Positions 36,309 through 44,534 of a stretch of DNA of 64,000 nucleotides are shown here, piece by piece. The translations under genes and the position numbers were made by a program. The stretch is from JBCCOW01 sp038749105. Its GTDB lineage: Bacteria; Planctomycetota; Phycisphaerae; Phycisphaerales; Phycisphaeraceae. The notes below the pieces were generated by a model. That model was not told the DNA's origin and searched no databases. It was given only the letters and a program-made list of their open reading frames with translations. The stretch is taken from the NCBI GenBank assembly GCA_038749105.1, contig JBCDIM010000016.1, positions 1 to 64,000 of the forward strand, read 5' to 3'. Each line of letters begins with the position of its first letter. Positions within the stretch are counted from its first letter, which is position 1.

Positions 36309-36787
36309 CGCTCACCCCTTTCTGCCAAGCCTTCTATAACCCCGCCCTCGAAACCCTCCGCGTCTTCCCGCAGACCCGCGCCACCTTCCTGGCCGTCCAC
36401 ACCCCGCTCCATCACCGCGACCCCGATCAAGCTCCGCTTGAGCAGCATCTCCAGGAACGCCATGACCGACACCCGTGCCTCATGGAACCGAAGCCCGTGC
36501 CGCTCCGCAAACCGCTCGGTGATCCGCTCGACGGTCCGCGACCCGTTGCAGTCCAGCCAAACCCGCTTGCCCAGCTCATCCAGCTCGATCCCCTTCTCGT
36601 CCCGCAACGGCAGCGCCATCCGGAGCAACCGATCCACTCCCCGGAACTGCTTCCGTTTGACCCACAACCGCAACAGCTGCCCCCGACGCTCCTCACGCAC
36701 CGCACGGTTGCGCACCGGCACCGCCGTGAGCAGATCCTCCAGCGTCAAACCCGCCAAATCACGCCTGTTCACCCGGGTGGCCCTCAC
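36305..36787 (-). CDS. PqqD-like (RiPP recognition element) protein
   Basis: 160 residues from GTG 36787, which overlaps the upstream gene's stop by 4 nt. The middle of the protein (about 60-130) has a PqqD-type winged helix: IELDELGKRVWLDCNGSRTV then ERITERFAERHGLRFHEARV and FLEMLLKRSLIGVAV. PqqD and related domains bind precursor peptides of ribosomally made, modified peptides, or act as adaptors. No PQQ genes, radical SAM enzyme or precursor peptide is visible here. The N-terminal 55 residues are basic (VREERRGQLLRLWVKRKQF). The tight coupling to the FtsX permease gene suggests it belongs to the transporter. Confidence 0.78.
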   Translation of the reverse strand: MRATRVNRRDLAGLTLEDLLTAVPVRNRAVREERRGQLLRLWVKRKQFRGVDRLLRMALPLRDEKGIELDELGKRVWLDCNGSRTVERITERFAERHGLRFHEARVSVMAFLEMLLKRSLIGVAVMERGVDGQEGGAGLREDAEGFEGGVIEGLAERGER

Positions 36788-37875
36788 ACCAGCACCCCCT
36801 GTTCCTCACTCACCGGCAGCGCCGACTCCAGACCCGGGCCCAACCGCTCGATCTGATCCCATCCAACCGCCCCCGCAGCAGGCCCCGCCTCGAAACCCGC
36901 AACACCTCGCACACCCCCCGCAAAGCTCAGCGTCGTCACCCGCCAGACCGCCGCGTCCCGCTCGTCGTGCCAGTACAGGTCCCGCCTCACCCGCAGCCGT
37001 CCCGCCCACCGCTTCAGCCTCGGGCCCGGCTCCATCGTCTCGACCTCCAGGCCCGGCATCCCCCGAACCAGACACCCCCTTGTCTCCACCCCCAACTCAC
37101 CACCCGACTCGCCCAACTCCCGCTCCGCCAGCCGGTGCAAGTCCCCGTTGAACCACACCCCGCTCAGCCCCCGGCGACGCACCCGTGCCTCCAACCGCCC
37201 GGCGTGCTTCGCCCCCTTCGGCTGGTCTGAATACAACAGCTCCGTCTCCCCCGCCTTCACATCCGCTCCCACCAGATGCCAAAACACCCCGCCTCGTTCG
37301 GCCTCGCCGTCCGACTCCGCCCCGGCTGAAAACCGACCCGAACGGTCCCTGCCCGCACCCTCTCGCTCCAAGACCCGGCAGTCCACCCCGAACAGCACCG
37401 TTCGGTCACCGCCTGCATCAGCAGAACCCGCCGACACCGTCTCCGGCATCGACCCCAGTACACGCTCCAGCAGCTGCTCGTCCCCTGCCCCGTGCAACAC
37501 CGTCACCTCCAGCAGCCGCATCGACCCCGCGTCAAAACGCACGCCCCGGCTCACCCACCGCGTCTCGCCCTCACCCCCCGCAACGTCTTCACCCAGCTCC
37601 CGGCTCATCCCCTCCCAACCGCCGACCGAAAACGGCCGATACACCGCCTCCGCGTCCTCCTCCAGCTGTCGCTGCCGATGGTCGCTCAGCAGCTGCCCCA
37701 CATCCGGCTCCGACACACACCCCGCCCAGTTCAGCACCATCCGCTGACGTCGACGGTCCACCCACGTCAACGCGCCCCGCTCGGGGTGCAGCCCGTGACG
37801 CACCACCTCCCAGTCCGCAGGCACCGCCCCGCGCACCCCCAGCCACGCGTACCGTCTTGCCAGCTCAACACTCAA
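36784..37875 (-). CDS. hypothetical protein of the PqqD/ABC operon
   Basis: 363 residues from TTG 37875, with GAGG 7 nt upstream. No signal peptide or membrane helix; probably cytosolic. Rich in Arg, Glu, Gly and Trp. Recognisable stretches are WVDRRRQRMVLNWAG, RLLEVTVLHGAGDEQLLE, GVDCRVLEREGAGRD, GVWFNGDLHRLAERELGESG and RRDLYWHDERDAAVWRVTTLS. I do not recognise the fold. It lies between the DUF6785 protein gene (22 bp upstream) and the PqqD-like gene (4-nt overlap), so it is translationally coupled to the latter. Confidence 0.75.
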   Translation of the reverse strand: MSVELARRYAWLGVRGAVPADWEVVRHGLHPERGALTWVDRRRQRMVLNWAGCVSEPDVGQLLSDHRQRQLEEDAEAVYRPFSVGGWEGMSRELGEDVAGGEGETRWVSRGVRFDAGSMRLLEVTVLHGAGDEQLLERVLGSMPETVSAGSADAGGDRTVLFGVDCRVLEREGAGRDRSGRFSAGAESDGEAERGGVFWHLVGADVKAGETELLYSDQPKGAKHAGRLEARVRRRGLSGVWFNGDLHRLAERELGESGGELGVETRGCLVRGMPGLEVETMEPGPRLKRWAGRLRVRRDLYWHDERDAAVWRVTTLSFAGGVRGVAGFEAGPAAGAVGWDQIERLGPGLESALPVSEEQGVLV

Positions 37876-37897
37876 ACCGTCGCCTCATCCAACTTGC

Positions 37898-40381
37898 TCA
37901 GCCCGGAAAGATCGAAAACTTCGGTGGGGTCTCCCCCACCACCGTGTAGTACACCAGCCCCGCAACCACCCACAACAACGCCGCAAACAGCTCACCCGCG
38001 ATCACCCCGATCATCATCGGCCTCACGTTCTGATACGCCTTGGCCCCCCCCAGACGCACCACCCCCGTCTTCACCATCCACCCAATCAGAAATGACATGC
38101 TGAACATCGTCATCGGGTAGGTCCCCCACACCAAGAACAGCACCGGGTGTAACGGCCACCACGCCAGACGCAGCCGAGCTACCGCCGTCCCCAACACCAG
38201 CCCCGCCCCCACCAAGAACCAGACCCACTGCTCCGCAGCCAATCGGATCAACCCCAAACGCTCGCCCCCCTCAGCCGTCGTCGCCGCGATCAGCGTCCCC
38301 TCCGACGACGATTGGCTCATCAAGCCCTCCGCGGCGTCCAGTGTGAAGCTCGGCATGTTCTTGCCCGCCCAGCGGTCCTGTGCGTTGTACCCCTGCGTGT
38401 ACGCCGCAGACAGCGTCACCACGCCCGCCACCACCAAGCCCAGAACCGCCATCCCCCCCAACAACCATGACGACCGGCGCGGCGAAACCTTGCCGCTCCG
38501 CTCCGCGATCTGCAACCCATTGCTCAGGAACGGCATCAACGCCTCCCGCGGGTCGCCCATCAAGATCAGGCTCGCGAAGCCCATCACCAGATACGCCGCC
38601 GGCCCGATCACATCGAAGCCCACCAGGCCCGTCAACACCGCCATCCCCAAGTACCCCGGCTTCGCGAAGAACAGACCCGTCTCCGCCACAATCCGTGACA
38701 GCACCACATAAGACCCCAGCATCACCAGCAGGAACGCCGCCCCCCACACCCAGTGCAGCCCAGCCTGGTGGAGCAGCACCACCGCTCCGCTGATGGTCAG
38801 CGGAAGCAGCCGCAGCGCCCACACCGCATAGCCCGGCACTTCGCCCGCACGCTTGCCCCCCACAGCAGTCCACACCAGCGACGCGTAGTACCGCCGGCCC
38901 GTGTAAAGGATGATCCCGAGCATCGCCAGATACGACCCGAACCGAAGAAGCGGCCCGCCCTCCGGAGAGTTCAGGTCGTTCGGCAGCGTCGTCCCATAGT
39001 TGATCAGCGCTGCCCCCAAAAAGCACCACAGGAACATCGACACCCCAAGGCTCAGCGAAACCGTCCCCGTCAGGAAGAACGCAAACGCGATCACCGATGG
39101 AAAGACCGTCGGAAAGAAGAACGAGTTATGACTGATCCACACCTGACGCAGCGTCGGGAACAAGTCCTTCAGCCCCCGGAAGTCCAGCTGCATCGGGATG
39201 CCAAAACGCCCCGTCGTCTGCGTCCACGCCGCCACCCCGTTCCAGCTGTGCAGCACCACCAGCCCCCCAAACGCGATCCAGAACAGCCGGTTCCGCATCA
39301 CCGTCGGCAGCAGCCGACCCTCCTCCCGCGCTACCGACTCCTCCACAAACCGCGCAATCGGATACGGCAACAGCTCACGCTTCGACCACTGCGGGTGAAC
39401 AATCAGCGCCAAACACATAACCGCGACCGCCACTAACAACGACACCCCCACCCACGTCCGGATCACCGGCCACCACGCGTCCCACGGCACGTTCCGCCAC
39501 CAGCCCAGCACCGGACCCTGCGTCGGCTGACCGCTGATGTATCCCACGTGCGTATACGGATCCTTGCGCATCCCCAACAGCAGCGTCCCCTCGCCACGCG
39601 GCTGCGCCGCCAGACCCCCACCCAACGCCTCCACCAGCAACGCCCGGCTCGCCCGCTCCCGTGCCCGCACCGCCTCGGCCACCAGATACTCCCGGCGATC
39701 CTCCGCCAACTCCCCCTCTGCCTCCGCCAACCACGCTACCGACGACGCCATCGCCAACGCGACCGGCTCGCTCCTCAGTGCCGAATCCGGCAACGACTCC
39801 ACCAACGCGCCCTCCGCGATCGCCCCGTTCAGCACCCTGACCAGCTGCAAGAGCTCCGACTGATCCAACACCCCGCTGCCCGAGGCCACCAGACCCATCA
39901 GCTCCAACTCCCGAGCCGTCATCCCCGACCGCGCCGCCTCCAGCACCTCGCCCTCCCCCGACACCAGCAGCCCCGCCACACCCCGCGGCTCTATCAGAAA
40001 ACCCTCAGCAACCTTCGCCGAACCCCCCGGCAGATAGCTGTCTATCCCCCGCGCCTTCCACTTCGAGGTCGTCTCCAACCAGTGCCCCGGCATCGCCGCT
40101 AGCTGAGGGAAACCCCGATAGAACCCCGAACTCGGCCAGCCACACACCGCCAACGCCATCGCAATCGCCAACGCCAGCTCCCCGCCCCGCAACGCCAACC
40201 CCGGCACCAACCGCGACAAACTCACGTTTACCAACACGAGCCCTGAAAACACCCCAAAGACCGCCACCGGCAGAAAGTTGCCGATCAGAAACGTCCCCCG
40301 CATCATGTAATCATTCGGGTAGACGGCAACCGCAACCAACAGCCCCCAGAGCAAACCCAAGATGACTGCGCGTAGTGACAA
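37898..40381 (-). CDS. DUF6785 family multi-pass membrane protein (OPT-like)
   Basis: 827 residues from TTG 40381, the only start that gives the expected family N-terminus (SLRAVILGLLWGLLVAVAVY, PNDYMMRG). About 12-14 membrane helices and a large soluble region near residues 95-290. Landmarks are WSKRELLPYPIARFVEESV, which is shared with OPT/DUF6784-DUF6785 proteins, and RFGIPMQLDFRGLKDLFPT. It resembles the 26683-28785 protein in layout. It is the first gene of the nine-gene run. Substrate unknown. Confidence 0.8.
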   Translation of the reverse strand: MSLRAVILGLLWGLLVAVAVYPNDYMMRGTFLIGNFLPVAVFGVFSGLVLVNVSLSRLVPGLALRGGELALAIAMALAVCGWPSSGFYRGFPQLAAMPGHWLETTSKWKARGIDSYLPGGSAKVAEGFLIEPRGVAGLLVSGEGEVLEAARSGMTARELELMGLVASGSGVLDQSELLQLVRVLNGAIAEGALVESLPDSALRSEPVALAMASSVAWLAEAEGELAEDRREYLVAEAVRARERASRALLVEALGGGLAAQPRGEGTLLLGMRKDPYTHVGYISGQPTQGPVLGWWRNVPWDAWWPVIRTWVGVSLLVAVAVMCLALIVHPQWSKRELLPYPIARFVEESVAREEGRLLPTVMRNRLFWIAFGGLVVLHSWNGVAAWTQTTGRFGIPMQLDFRGLKDLFPTLRQVWISHNSFFFPTVFPSVIAFAFFLTGTVSLSLGVSMFLWCFLGAALINYGTTLPNDLNSPEGGPLLRFGSYLAMLGIILYTGRRYYASLVWTAVGGKRAGEVPGYAVWALRLLPLTISGAVVLLHQAGLHWVWGAAFLLVMLGSYVVLSRIVAETGLFFAKPGYLGMAVLTGLVGFDVIGPAAYLVMGFASLILMGDPREALMPFLSNGLQIAERSGKVSPRRSSWLLGGMAVLGLVVAGVVTLSAAYTQGYNAQDRWAGKNMPSFTLDAAEGLMSQSSSEGTLIAATTAEGGERLGLIRLAAEQWVWFLVGAGLVLGTAVARLRLAWWPLHPVLFLVWGTYPMTMFSMSFLIGWMVKTGVVRLGGAKAYQNVRPMMIGVIAGELFAALLWVVAGLVYYTVVGETPPKFSIFPG

Positions 40382-40425
40382 AGCGACGAAAGTCCAGGAG
40401 GCGAGCCCAGCATCCTAACGACTAG

Positions 40426-40440
40426 ACCCGTTATACGGGT
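40426..40440. promoter_or_regulatory. palindromic operator-like site upstream of the nine-gene operon
   Basis: ACCCGT TAT ACGGGT is a perfect 15-bp palindrome with a 3-bp centre, 45 bp upstream of the TTG start at 40381 and 74 bp before the epimerase ATG at 40514. It lies in the divergent region, so it could control either side. Regulator unknown. Confidence 0.45.
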
Positions 40441-40513
40441 GGCCGCTGCCAGGCGATTCCAGCCCCCAATGAGCCACTCTCTGCAACACCTCTTAATTAA
40501 TCACATAAATACT

Positions 40514-41383
40514 ATGATTTTACTAGAACAAGCCCTTAAAGATCCGCGCGTTAGCCTCACCGACGCCCCGACCGGCCAACCCCGACTCCATCTCAGCACA
40601 CCCCGCTATAGCGCTGAGCTCCACTTGCACGGCGCTCACCTCACCGCCTGGAAGCCCGCCGGCCAACCCCCCGTCCTCTGGCTCTCCGACCAGGCCGTCT
40701 TCGCGGCCGGCAAAGCCATCCGCGGCGGCGTCCCCCTCTGCTTCCCCTGGTTCGCCGCCCACCCCAACGACCCCAACGCGCCGGCCCACGGCACCGCCCG
40801 CATCACCCCCTGGACCCTCACCCACTTCCAGCTCGACGACGACCACACCGCCCACCTCACCCTCACCCAATTCTTCGACCCCTTCGAAGCACGCTACGAA
40901 CTCACCATCAGCGACACCCTCGACCTGCGCTTCACCACCACCAACACCTCCGACCAACCGCAGCGCTTCGAACTCGCCCTCCACACCTACCTCACCGTCG
41001 CCGACATCCAACACGTCCAGATCCTCGGCCTCGAAAACACCCCCTACCTCAACAACGCCGACAACCGCTCCCCCCACACCCAGAACGACCACCCCATCAC
41101 CTTCACCGAAGAAACCGACCGCCTCTACATCAACACGCCCGCCACCGTCCACGCCGACGACCCCGGCCACCAACGCCGTATCACCGTCGCCAAGACCGGC
41201 TCCCAGTCCACCATCGTCTGGAACCCCTGGATCAACAAATCCGCCCGCATGCCCGACTTCGGCAACGACGAATGGCCCGGCATGCTCTGCATCGAATCCG
41301 CCAACGCCGGCCCCAACGCCCTCACCCTCGACCACGGGCAGTCCCAAACCCTTACCACCTCCATCTCCACCCACTCGCTCTAA
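40514..41383 (+). CDS. D-hexose-6-phosphate epimerase (YeaD type)
   Basis: 289 residues from ATG 40514; an upstream ATG at 40469 is in frame but would add an unusual leader. It interconverts alpha and beta forms of glucose-6-phosphate and similar sugars. The galactose-mutarotase fold shows AELHLHGAHLTAW, GKAIRGGVPLCFPWF, HGTARITPW and FELALHTYLTVADI, and the C-terminal GNDEWPGMLCIESAN. The preceding 30 bases are AT-rich and likely hold the promoter. It reads away from the nine-gene operon. Confidence 0.85.
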   Translation: MILLEQALKDPRVSLTDAPTGQPRLHLSTPRYSAELHLHGAHLTAWKPAGQPPVLWLSDQAVFAAGKAIRGGVPLCFPWFAAHPNDPNAPAHGTARITPWTLTHFQLDDDHTAHLTLTQFFDPFEARYELTISDTLDLRFTTTNTSDQPQRFELALHTYLTVADIQHVQILGLENTPYLNNADNRSPHTQNDHPITFTEETDRLYINTPATVHADDPGHQRRITVAKTGSQSTIVWNPWINKSARMPDFGNDEWPGMLCIESANAGPNALTLDHGQSQTLTTSISTHSL

Positions 41384-41408
41384 ACAATCACACCGCCAAC
41401 GCTTTCCC

Positions 41409-41432
41409 AGCCGCGATGCGACGCATCGCCGG
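41409..41432 (+). repeat. palindromic repeat family C, GACG-loop form
   Basis: 24 nt: AGCCGCGATGCG then ACGCATCGCCGG. The stem CGATGC/GCATCG matches the copy at 45666 with a T-A pair replaced by G-C. Confidence 0.6.
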
Positions 41433-41455
41433 CGCCCAACCCAACCCTCCTGCCC

Positions 41456-42172
41456 ATGCCGCACCCCAGTCCCGCTGAACCCCAACCCACCGGCTGGCTC
41501 CGCCTCCCCATCAACGATCTCATCCACGAAGACCCTCACACCCGCCTGGTCCGCACCACTCCCGAACCCCAGCCCGTCTTCATCAAACACTTCAAAGCCC
41601 CCGCCCTCCGCCAACGCCTCTCCGCCCGCTTCAACCGCCACCCCGCCCAACGCGAAGCCCTCTGGCAGAAACGCCTCGCCGAGCTCGGCCTCCCCGCCGC
41701 TCAACCCCTCCACCACCACACCTCACCCACCGGGCAACACGCTCTGATCTACCCCGACCTCGGCCAACCCCTCCCCCAATGGTGGCAACGCCAACACCCC
41801 GCGTACGACCGCTCACACCGCGTCGCACTCGCCCACCACCTCGGCCAACTCCTCGCCAAACTCGCCGCCGCCCATATCCTCTGGCCCACCGCCTCCGCCA
41901 ACGACTTCTTAGTCGCCCCCGACCACACCCTCCGCTTCATCAACGCCGGCTCCTGCCGCGGCGCCCGCGGCATCCCGCTGCTTGCCCGCCTGCTCCCCGT
42001 CATGCAACAGCTCCAGGCCGACCTCCGCGACGCCGCTGAGCAACACCCCCAGCCACACCGCGTCCGCCCGACCCGAACCGATCGGCTCCGTGTCTACCGC
42101 GCCATGCTCCACACCTTCCCCGAACCCCTCGACGGGATGCAATACCTGCCCACCCACGCCGACCTCGCATAA
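41456..42172 (+). CDS. WaaP/Kdo-kinase-like protein, catalytic motifs degraded
   Basis: 238 residues from ATG 41456. The N-terminal lobe has the kinase Lys context VFIKHFKAP and an Arg-rich stretch (LRQRLSARFNRHPAQREALWQKRL), as in lipopolysaccharide kinases (InaA/RfaP/Kdo). Where such kinases have HGDLxxxNFL, this protein reads ILWPTASANDFLV, and the metal-binding DFD is replaced by FINAG. Both key Asp positions are therefore changed, so it is probably inactive as a kinase or has changed chemistry. The assignment rests on layout and is moderate. It follows the epimerase gene by 72 bp, with a palindromic repeat between. Confidence 0.55.
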   Translation: MPHPSPAEPQPTGWLRLPINDLIHEDPHTRLVRTTPEPQPVFIKHFKAPALRQRLSARFNRHPAQREALWQKRLAELGLPAAQPLHHHTSPTGQHALIYPDLGQPLPQWWQRQHPAYDRSHRVALAHHLGQLLAKLAAAHILWPTASANDFLVAPDHTLRFINAGSCRGARGIPLLARLLPVMQQLQADLRDAAEQHPQPHRVRPTRTDRLRVYRAMLHTFPEPLDGMQYLPTHADLA

Positions 42173-42194
42173 CACACCAACCGCCGGTCAAAGA

Positions 42195-42842
42195 TCAGGG
42201 GGCCCCAGGCATCGAACGCACCGACGCCATCGCACGGTCACCGCGATCCGCGTCACCCAATCCGGCGACCCGCTGCTCTAAGGCCTCGAGACGACCGGTC
42301 AACCGTGCCGCCTCCCGTGTCGCGGCGGATTCGGCCGCCCGACTGTTGCGGGCATCTTCTTGCGCCGCGACGAGGGCTTGCTTGGCCGCCTCCGCCGAAG
42401 CAGAAGCCGAGCTCCCCCACGCCCCAAGACCGATCAGTAGCCCACACGACAACACCATCACCGCCGCCGCCGTCCCGCCGGTCACCCACGCCACCTTCCG
42501 CAGCTGATGCACCACCGCCCGGCTCCGCACCATCGCTTCCTCCGCAGCGTCTGCCCGACGCTGCGCCAACATCACGCTCGCTCCCGCCAGCTTCTGATAC
42601 CGCTCGAGCTCTTCCCGATAACCCGCCACATCCGCACCCACACCCGTCACCGCCGCCGGAGCCGACTCTGTCACCGCTTCTTCCGCGGCCCCCGCGTCAC
42701 CCAGCCGAAGCTCCCACGCACCCGACTCGCCCTTCCGCCCCTCGATCTCACCCTTGCTCACCCGACGCCGAACCGTCGCAGGACTCACGCCCAGCAGCTC
42801 CGCCGCCTCCGACACCCTGATCCATCCCGTGACTTTTGACAT
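42195..42842 (-). CDS. HTH-transmembrane protein of the phage-like island
   Basis: 215 residues from ATG 42842; an upstream in-frame start at 42890 is less likely. Residues 1-50 are an excisionase-like helix-turn-helix (GWIRVSEAAELLGVSPATVRRRVSKGEIEG). The middle is helical (about 75-125), then comes one membrane helix (VTGGTAAAVMVLSCGLLIGLGAW, near 135-157), and a C-terminal coiled coil (SAEAAKQALVAAQEDARNS, ATREAARLTGRLEALEQRVAG). DNA binding plus membrane anchoring is unusual. It lies 150 bp after the terminase gene in the same direction. Confidence 0.7.
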   Translation of the reverse strand: MSKVTGWIRVSEAAELLGVSPATVRRRVSKGEIEGRKGESGAWELRLGDAGAAEEAVTESAPAAVTGVGADVAGYREELERYQKLAGASVMLAQRRADAAEEAMVRSRAVVHQLRKVAWVTGGTAAAVMVLSCGLLIGLGAWGSSASASAEAAKQALVAAQEDARNSRAAESAATREAARLTGRLEALEQRVAGLGDADRGDRAMASVRSMPGAP

Positions 42843-42992
42843 CGTCGTCGCTCCCTGGCTGCGTGGTGAGAACCGAGCACCCCCAGACAACCGCGTGATC
42901 GGCCCGCACTATTCCCGACTCCACCCCGATCCCCCGTTCGCCCCACCACCCGATAACCCGCAGCCCCACAACCCGCACACCCCGCACAGCTC

Positions 42993-44483
42993 TCACCGAT
43001 ACCCCCGCACCTTCAACCCCTCACCCCCGCTCTCCAGGTTCATCACCAAATACCGCAGCGCATCCGCCGCGTGGTCCGGGCCGTCCTTCACCGGCTCCTC
43101 CCGCCCCGGCCGCTCCCGATCAAAGTGATACGTCTGCAGCGCCGCGATCAGCCCTACGCACCGCGGTTGGATCGTTAGCAAACCTCTGTCCAAACGCCGA
43201 CGCACCCGCTCGATCCCCACCGCCACCCGCGACCGCCTCGCCCTGGGCCGCCAACCCGCCGACCGCAGCACATCCAGGTCGGTCAGCCCGCTCTGTGCCG
43301 ACCGCGCCCCGCCCGCCGGGTCCACCCCCACCCACTCCATCGCTTCCCCCTCTAACCGCTCATCCACCCCATGCACCACCTGCTCCAGCGTCCGGTCCTT
43401 CACGATCAACTCCCCCTCCACGTGCAGCTTCGCATCCATCCCCACCCCGTCCGCCCACCCCCACAACACCACCGCCGCCTCCCGGATCCCAAAATCCATC
43501 CCGCCCACCCGAACCGCACCCCGCTCACCGAACGGCCGCACCTCCATGACATGCCGCGAACGCTCAAACCCTGGGTACACCAGATCACTCACGCTCGGCC
43601 GACGACACATCACCTCCGCCGACCACGCCGCATCACTGCTCCGCTCCCGCTGACGCATCAAGTCCTCCACCGGCACAAACCCCGACGCCCCCTTCAACAC
43701 CCCACCACAGTCGTCCCACAACACACACCCCGCGCAAGGCAACTCCGCCGGACACCGCGCCGCCACATCCATCCCCGTCCACCGAAACACCTTCCGCCCC
43801 CCCCCAAAGCCCACAGAAGCCGAAGGATTCTGTGGGCTCTCCACACCACCCGATGCATCCCCCACTAACCCACTCATCAACCCCCCCGCGCGATGCATCG
43901 TCGATAACGCCTCGATCGACCCCACCACCCGCCGCCCCTTCACCACCCCCGACCGCGTCACATGCTGCGCCGCCGCCCACACCTCAGGCTCCAACTCATC
44001 CACCTCATCCACCCGCAACCGATGCACCCGAACCCCCCGCACTGAACGCTGAGACCCCGCCAACAACTCCACCCGCGACCCGTTGATCAGCCCCACCCGA
44101 CGCAGCGTCGGCACCCCCGCCACCACCGGCCGCAGCATCGGCCGATCCAGCAACGCCACCAGGTGCTCGTGCACCTTCGCCGCCTGCTCCAACGACCCCC
44201 CCAACACCCGCACCTGAACCCCCGGCACAAACACCATCTCCAACACCGTCGCCAACGCCGCCAGCACCGTCTTCCCCGCACCCCGCGACGCCCACACCAC
44301 ACAGTCCCCCTGCTCCTGCCCGATGCCCAGTGCATGACACAGGTAATCCAACGGTGGCGTCGACCCCGACACCCACGCCCGGTCCACCACCCGCAGCCCG
44401 AACCACGCCTCCACCAACGCCCGCAGCCGACGCCGGTCCCTCGGCTCCGCCCGCACCATCGCCCGCATCAATGACTGACTCAT
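42993..44483 (-). CDS. phage-type terminase large subunit
   Basis: 496 residues from ATG 44483. The ATPase part has Walker A WASRGAGKT (64-72) and Walker B HRLRVDEVDEL (D159, E160). The C-terminal nuclease part shows the expected acidic motifs GGMDFG (D330), VGVDPAGG (D388) and DGPDHAADALRYLV (D470/D474). Both activities look intact. Between them is an inserted four-Cys cluster at 244-259 (CX5CX2CX5C), which could bind zinc or an iron-sulfur cluster. In phages this enzyme packages DNA into capsids, but no portal or capsid gene is in the window. A small basic protein and ParB-like gene precede it. Confidence 0.88.
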   Translation of the reverse strand: MSQSLMRAMVRAEPRDRRRLRALVEAWFGLRVVDRAWVSGSTPPLDYLCHALGIGQEQGDCVVWASRGAGKTVLAALATVLEMVFVPGVQVRVLGGSLEQAAKVHEHLVALLDRPMLRPVVAGVPTLRRVGLINGSRVELLAGSQRSVRGVRVHRLRVDEVDELEPEVWAAAQHVTRSGVVKGRRVVGSIEALSTMHRAGGLMSGLVGDASGGVESPQNPSASVGFGGGRKVFRWTGMDVAARCPAELPCAGCVLWDDCGGVLKGASGFVPVEDLMRQRERSSDAAWSAEVMCRRPSVSDLVYPGFERSRHVMEVRPFGERGAVRVGGMDFGIREAAVVLWGWADGVGMDAKLHVEGELIVKDRTLEQVVHGVDERLEGEAMEWVGVDPAGGARSAQSGLTDLDVLRSAGWRPRARRSRVAVGIERVRRRLDRGLLTIQPRCVGLIAALQTYHFDRERPGREEPVKDGPDHAADALRYLVMNLESGGEGLKVRGYR

Positions 44484-44534
44484 ATCGACTCCATAAAGCC
44501 GCGACCGGTGGTTGCGACTGCGTAACTCGCCACC

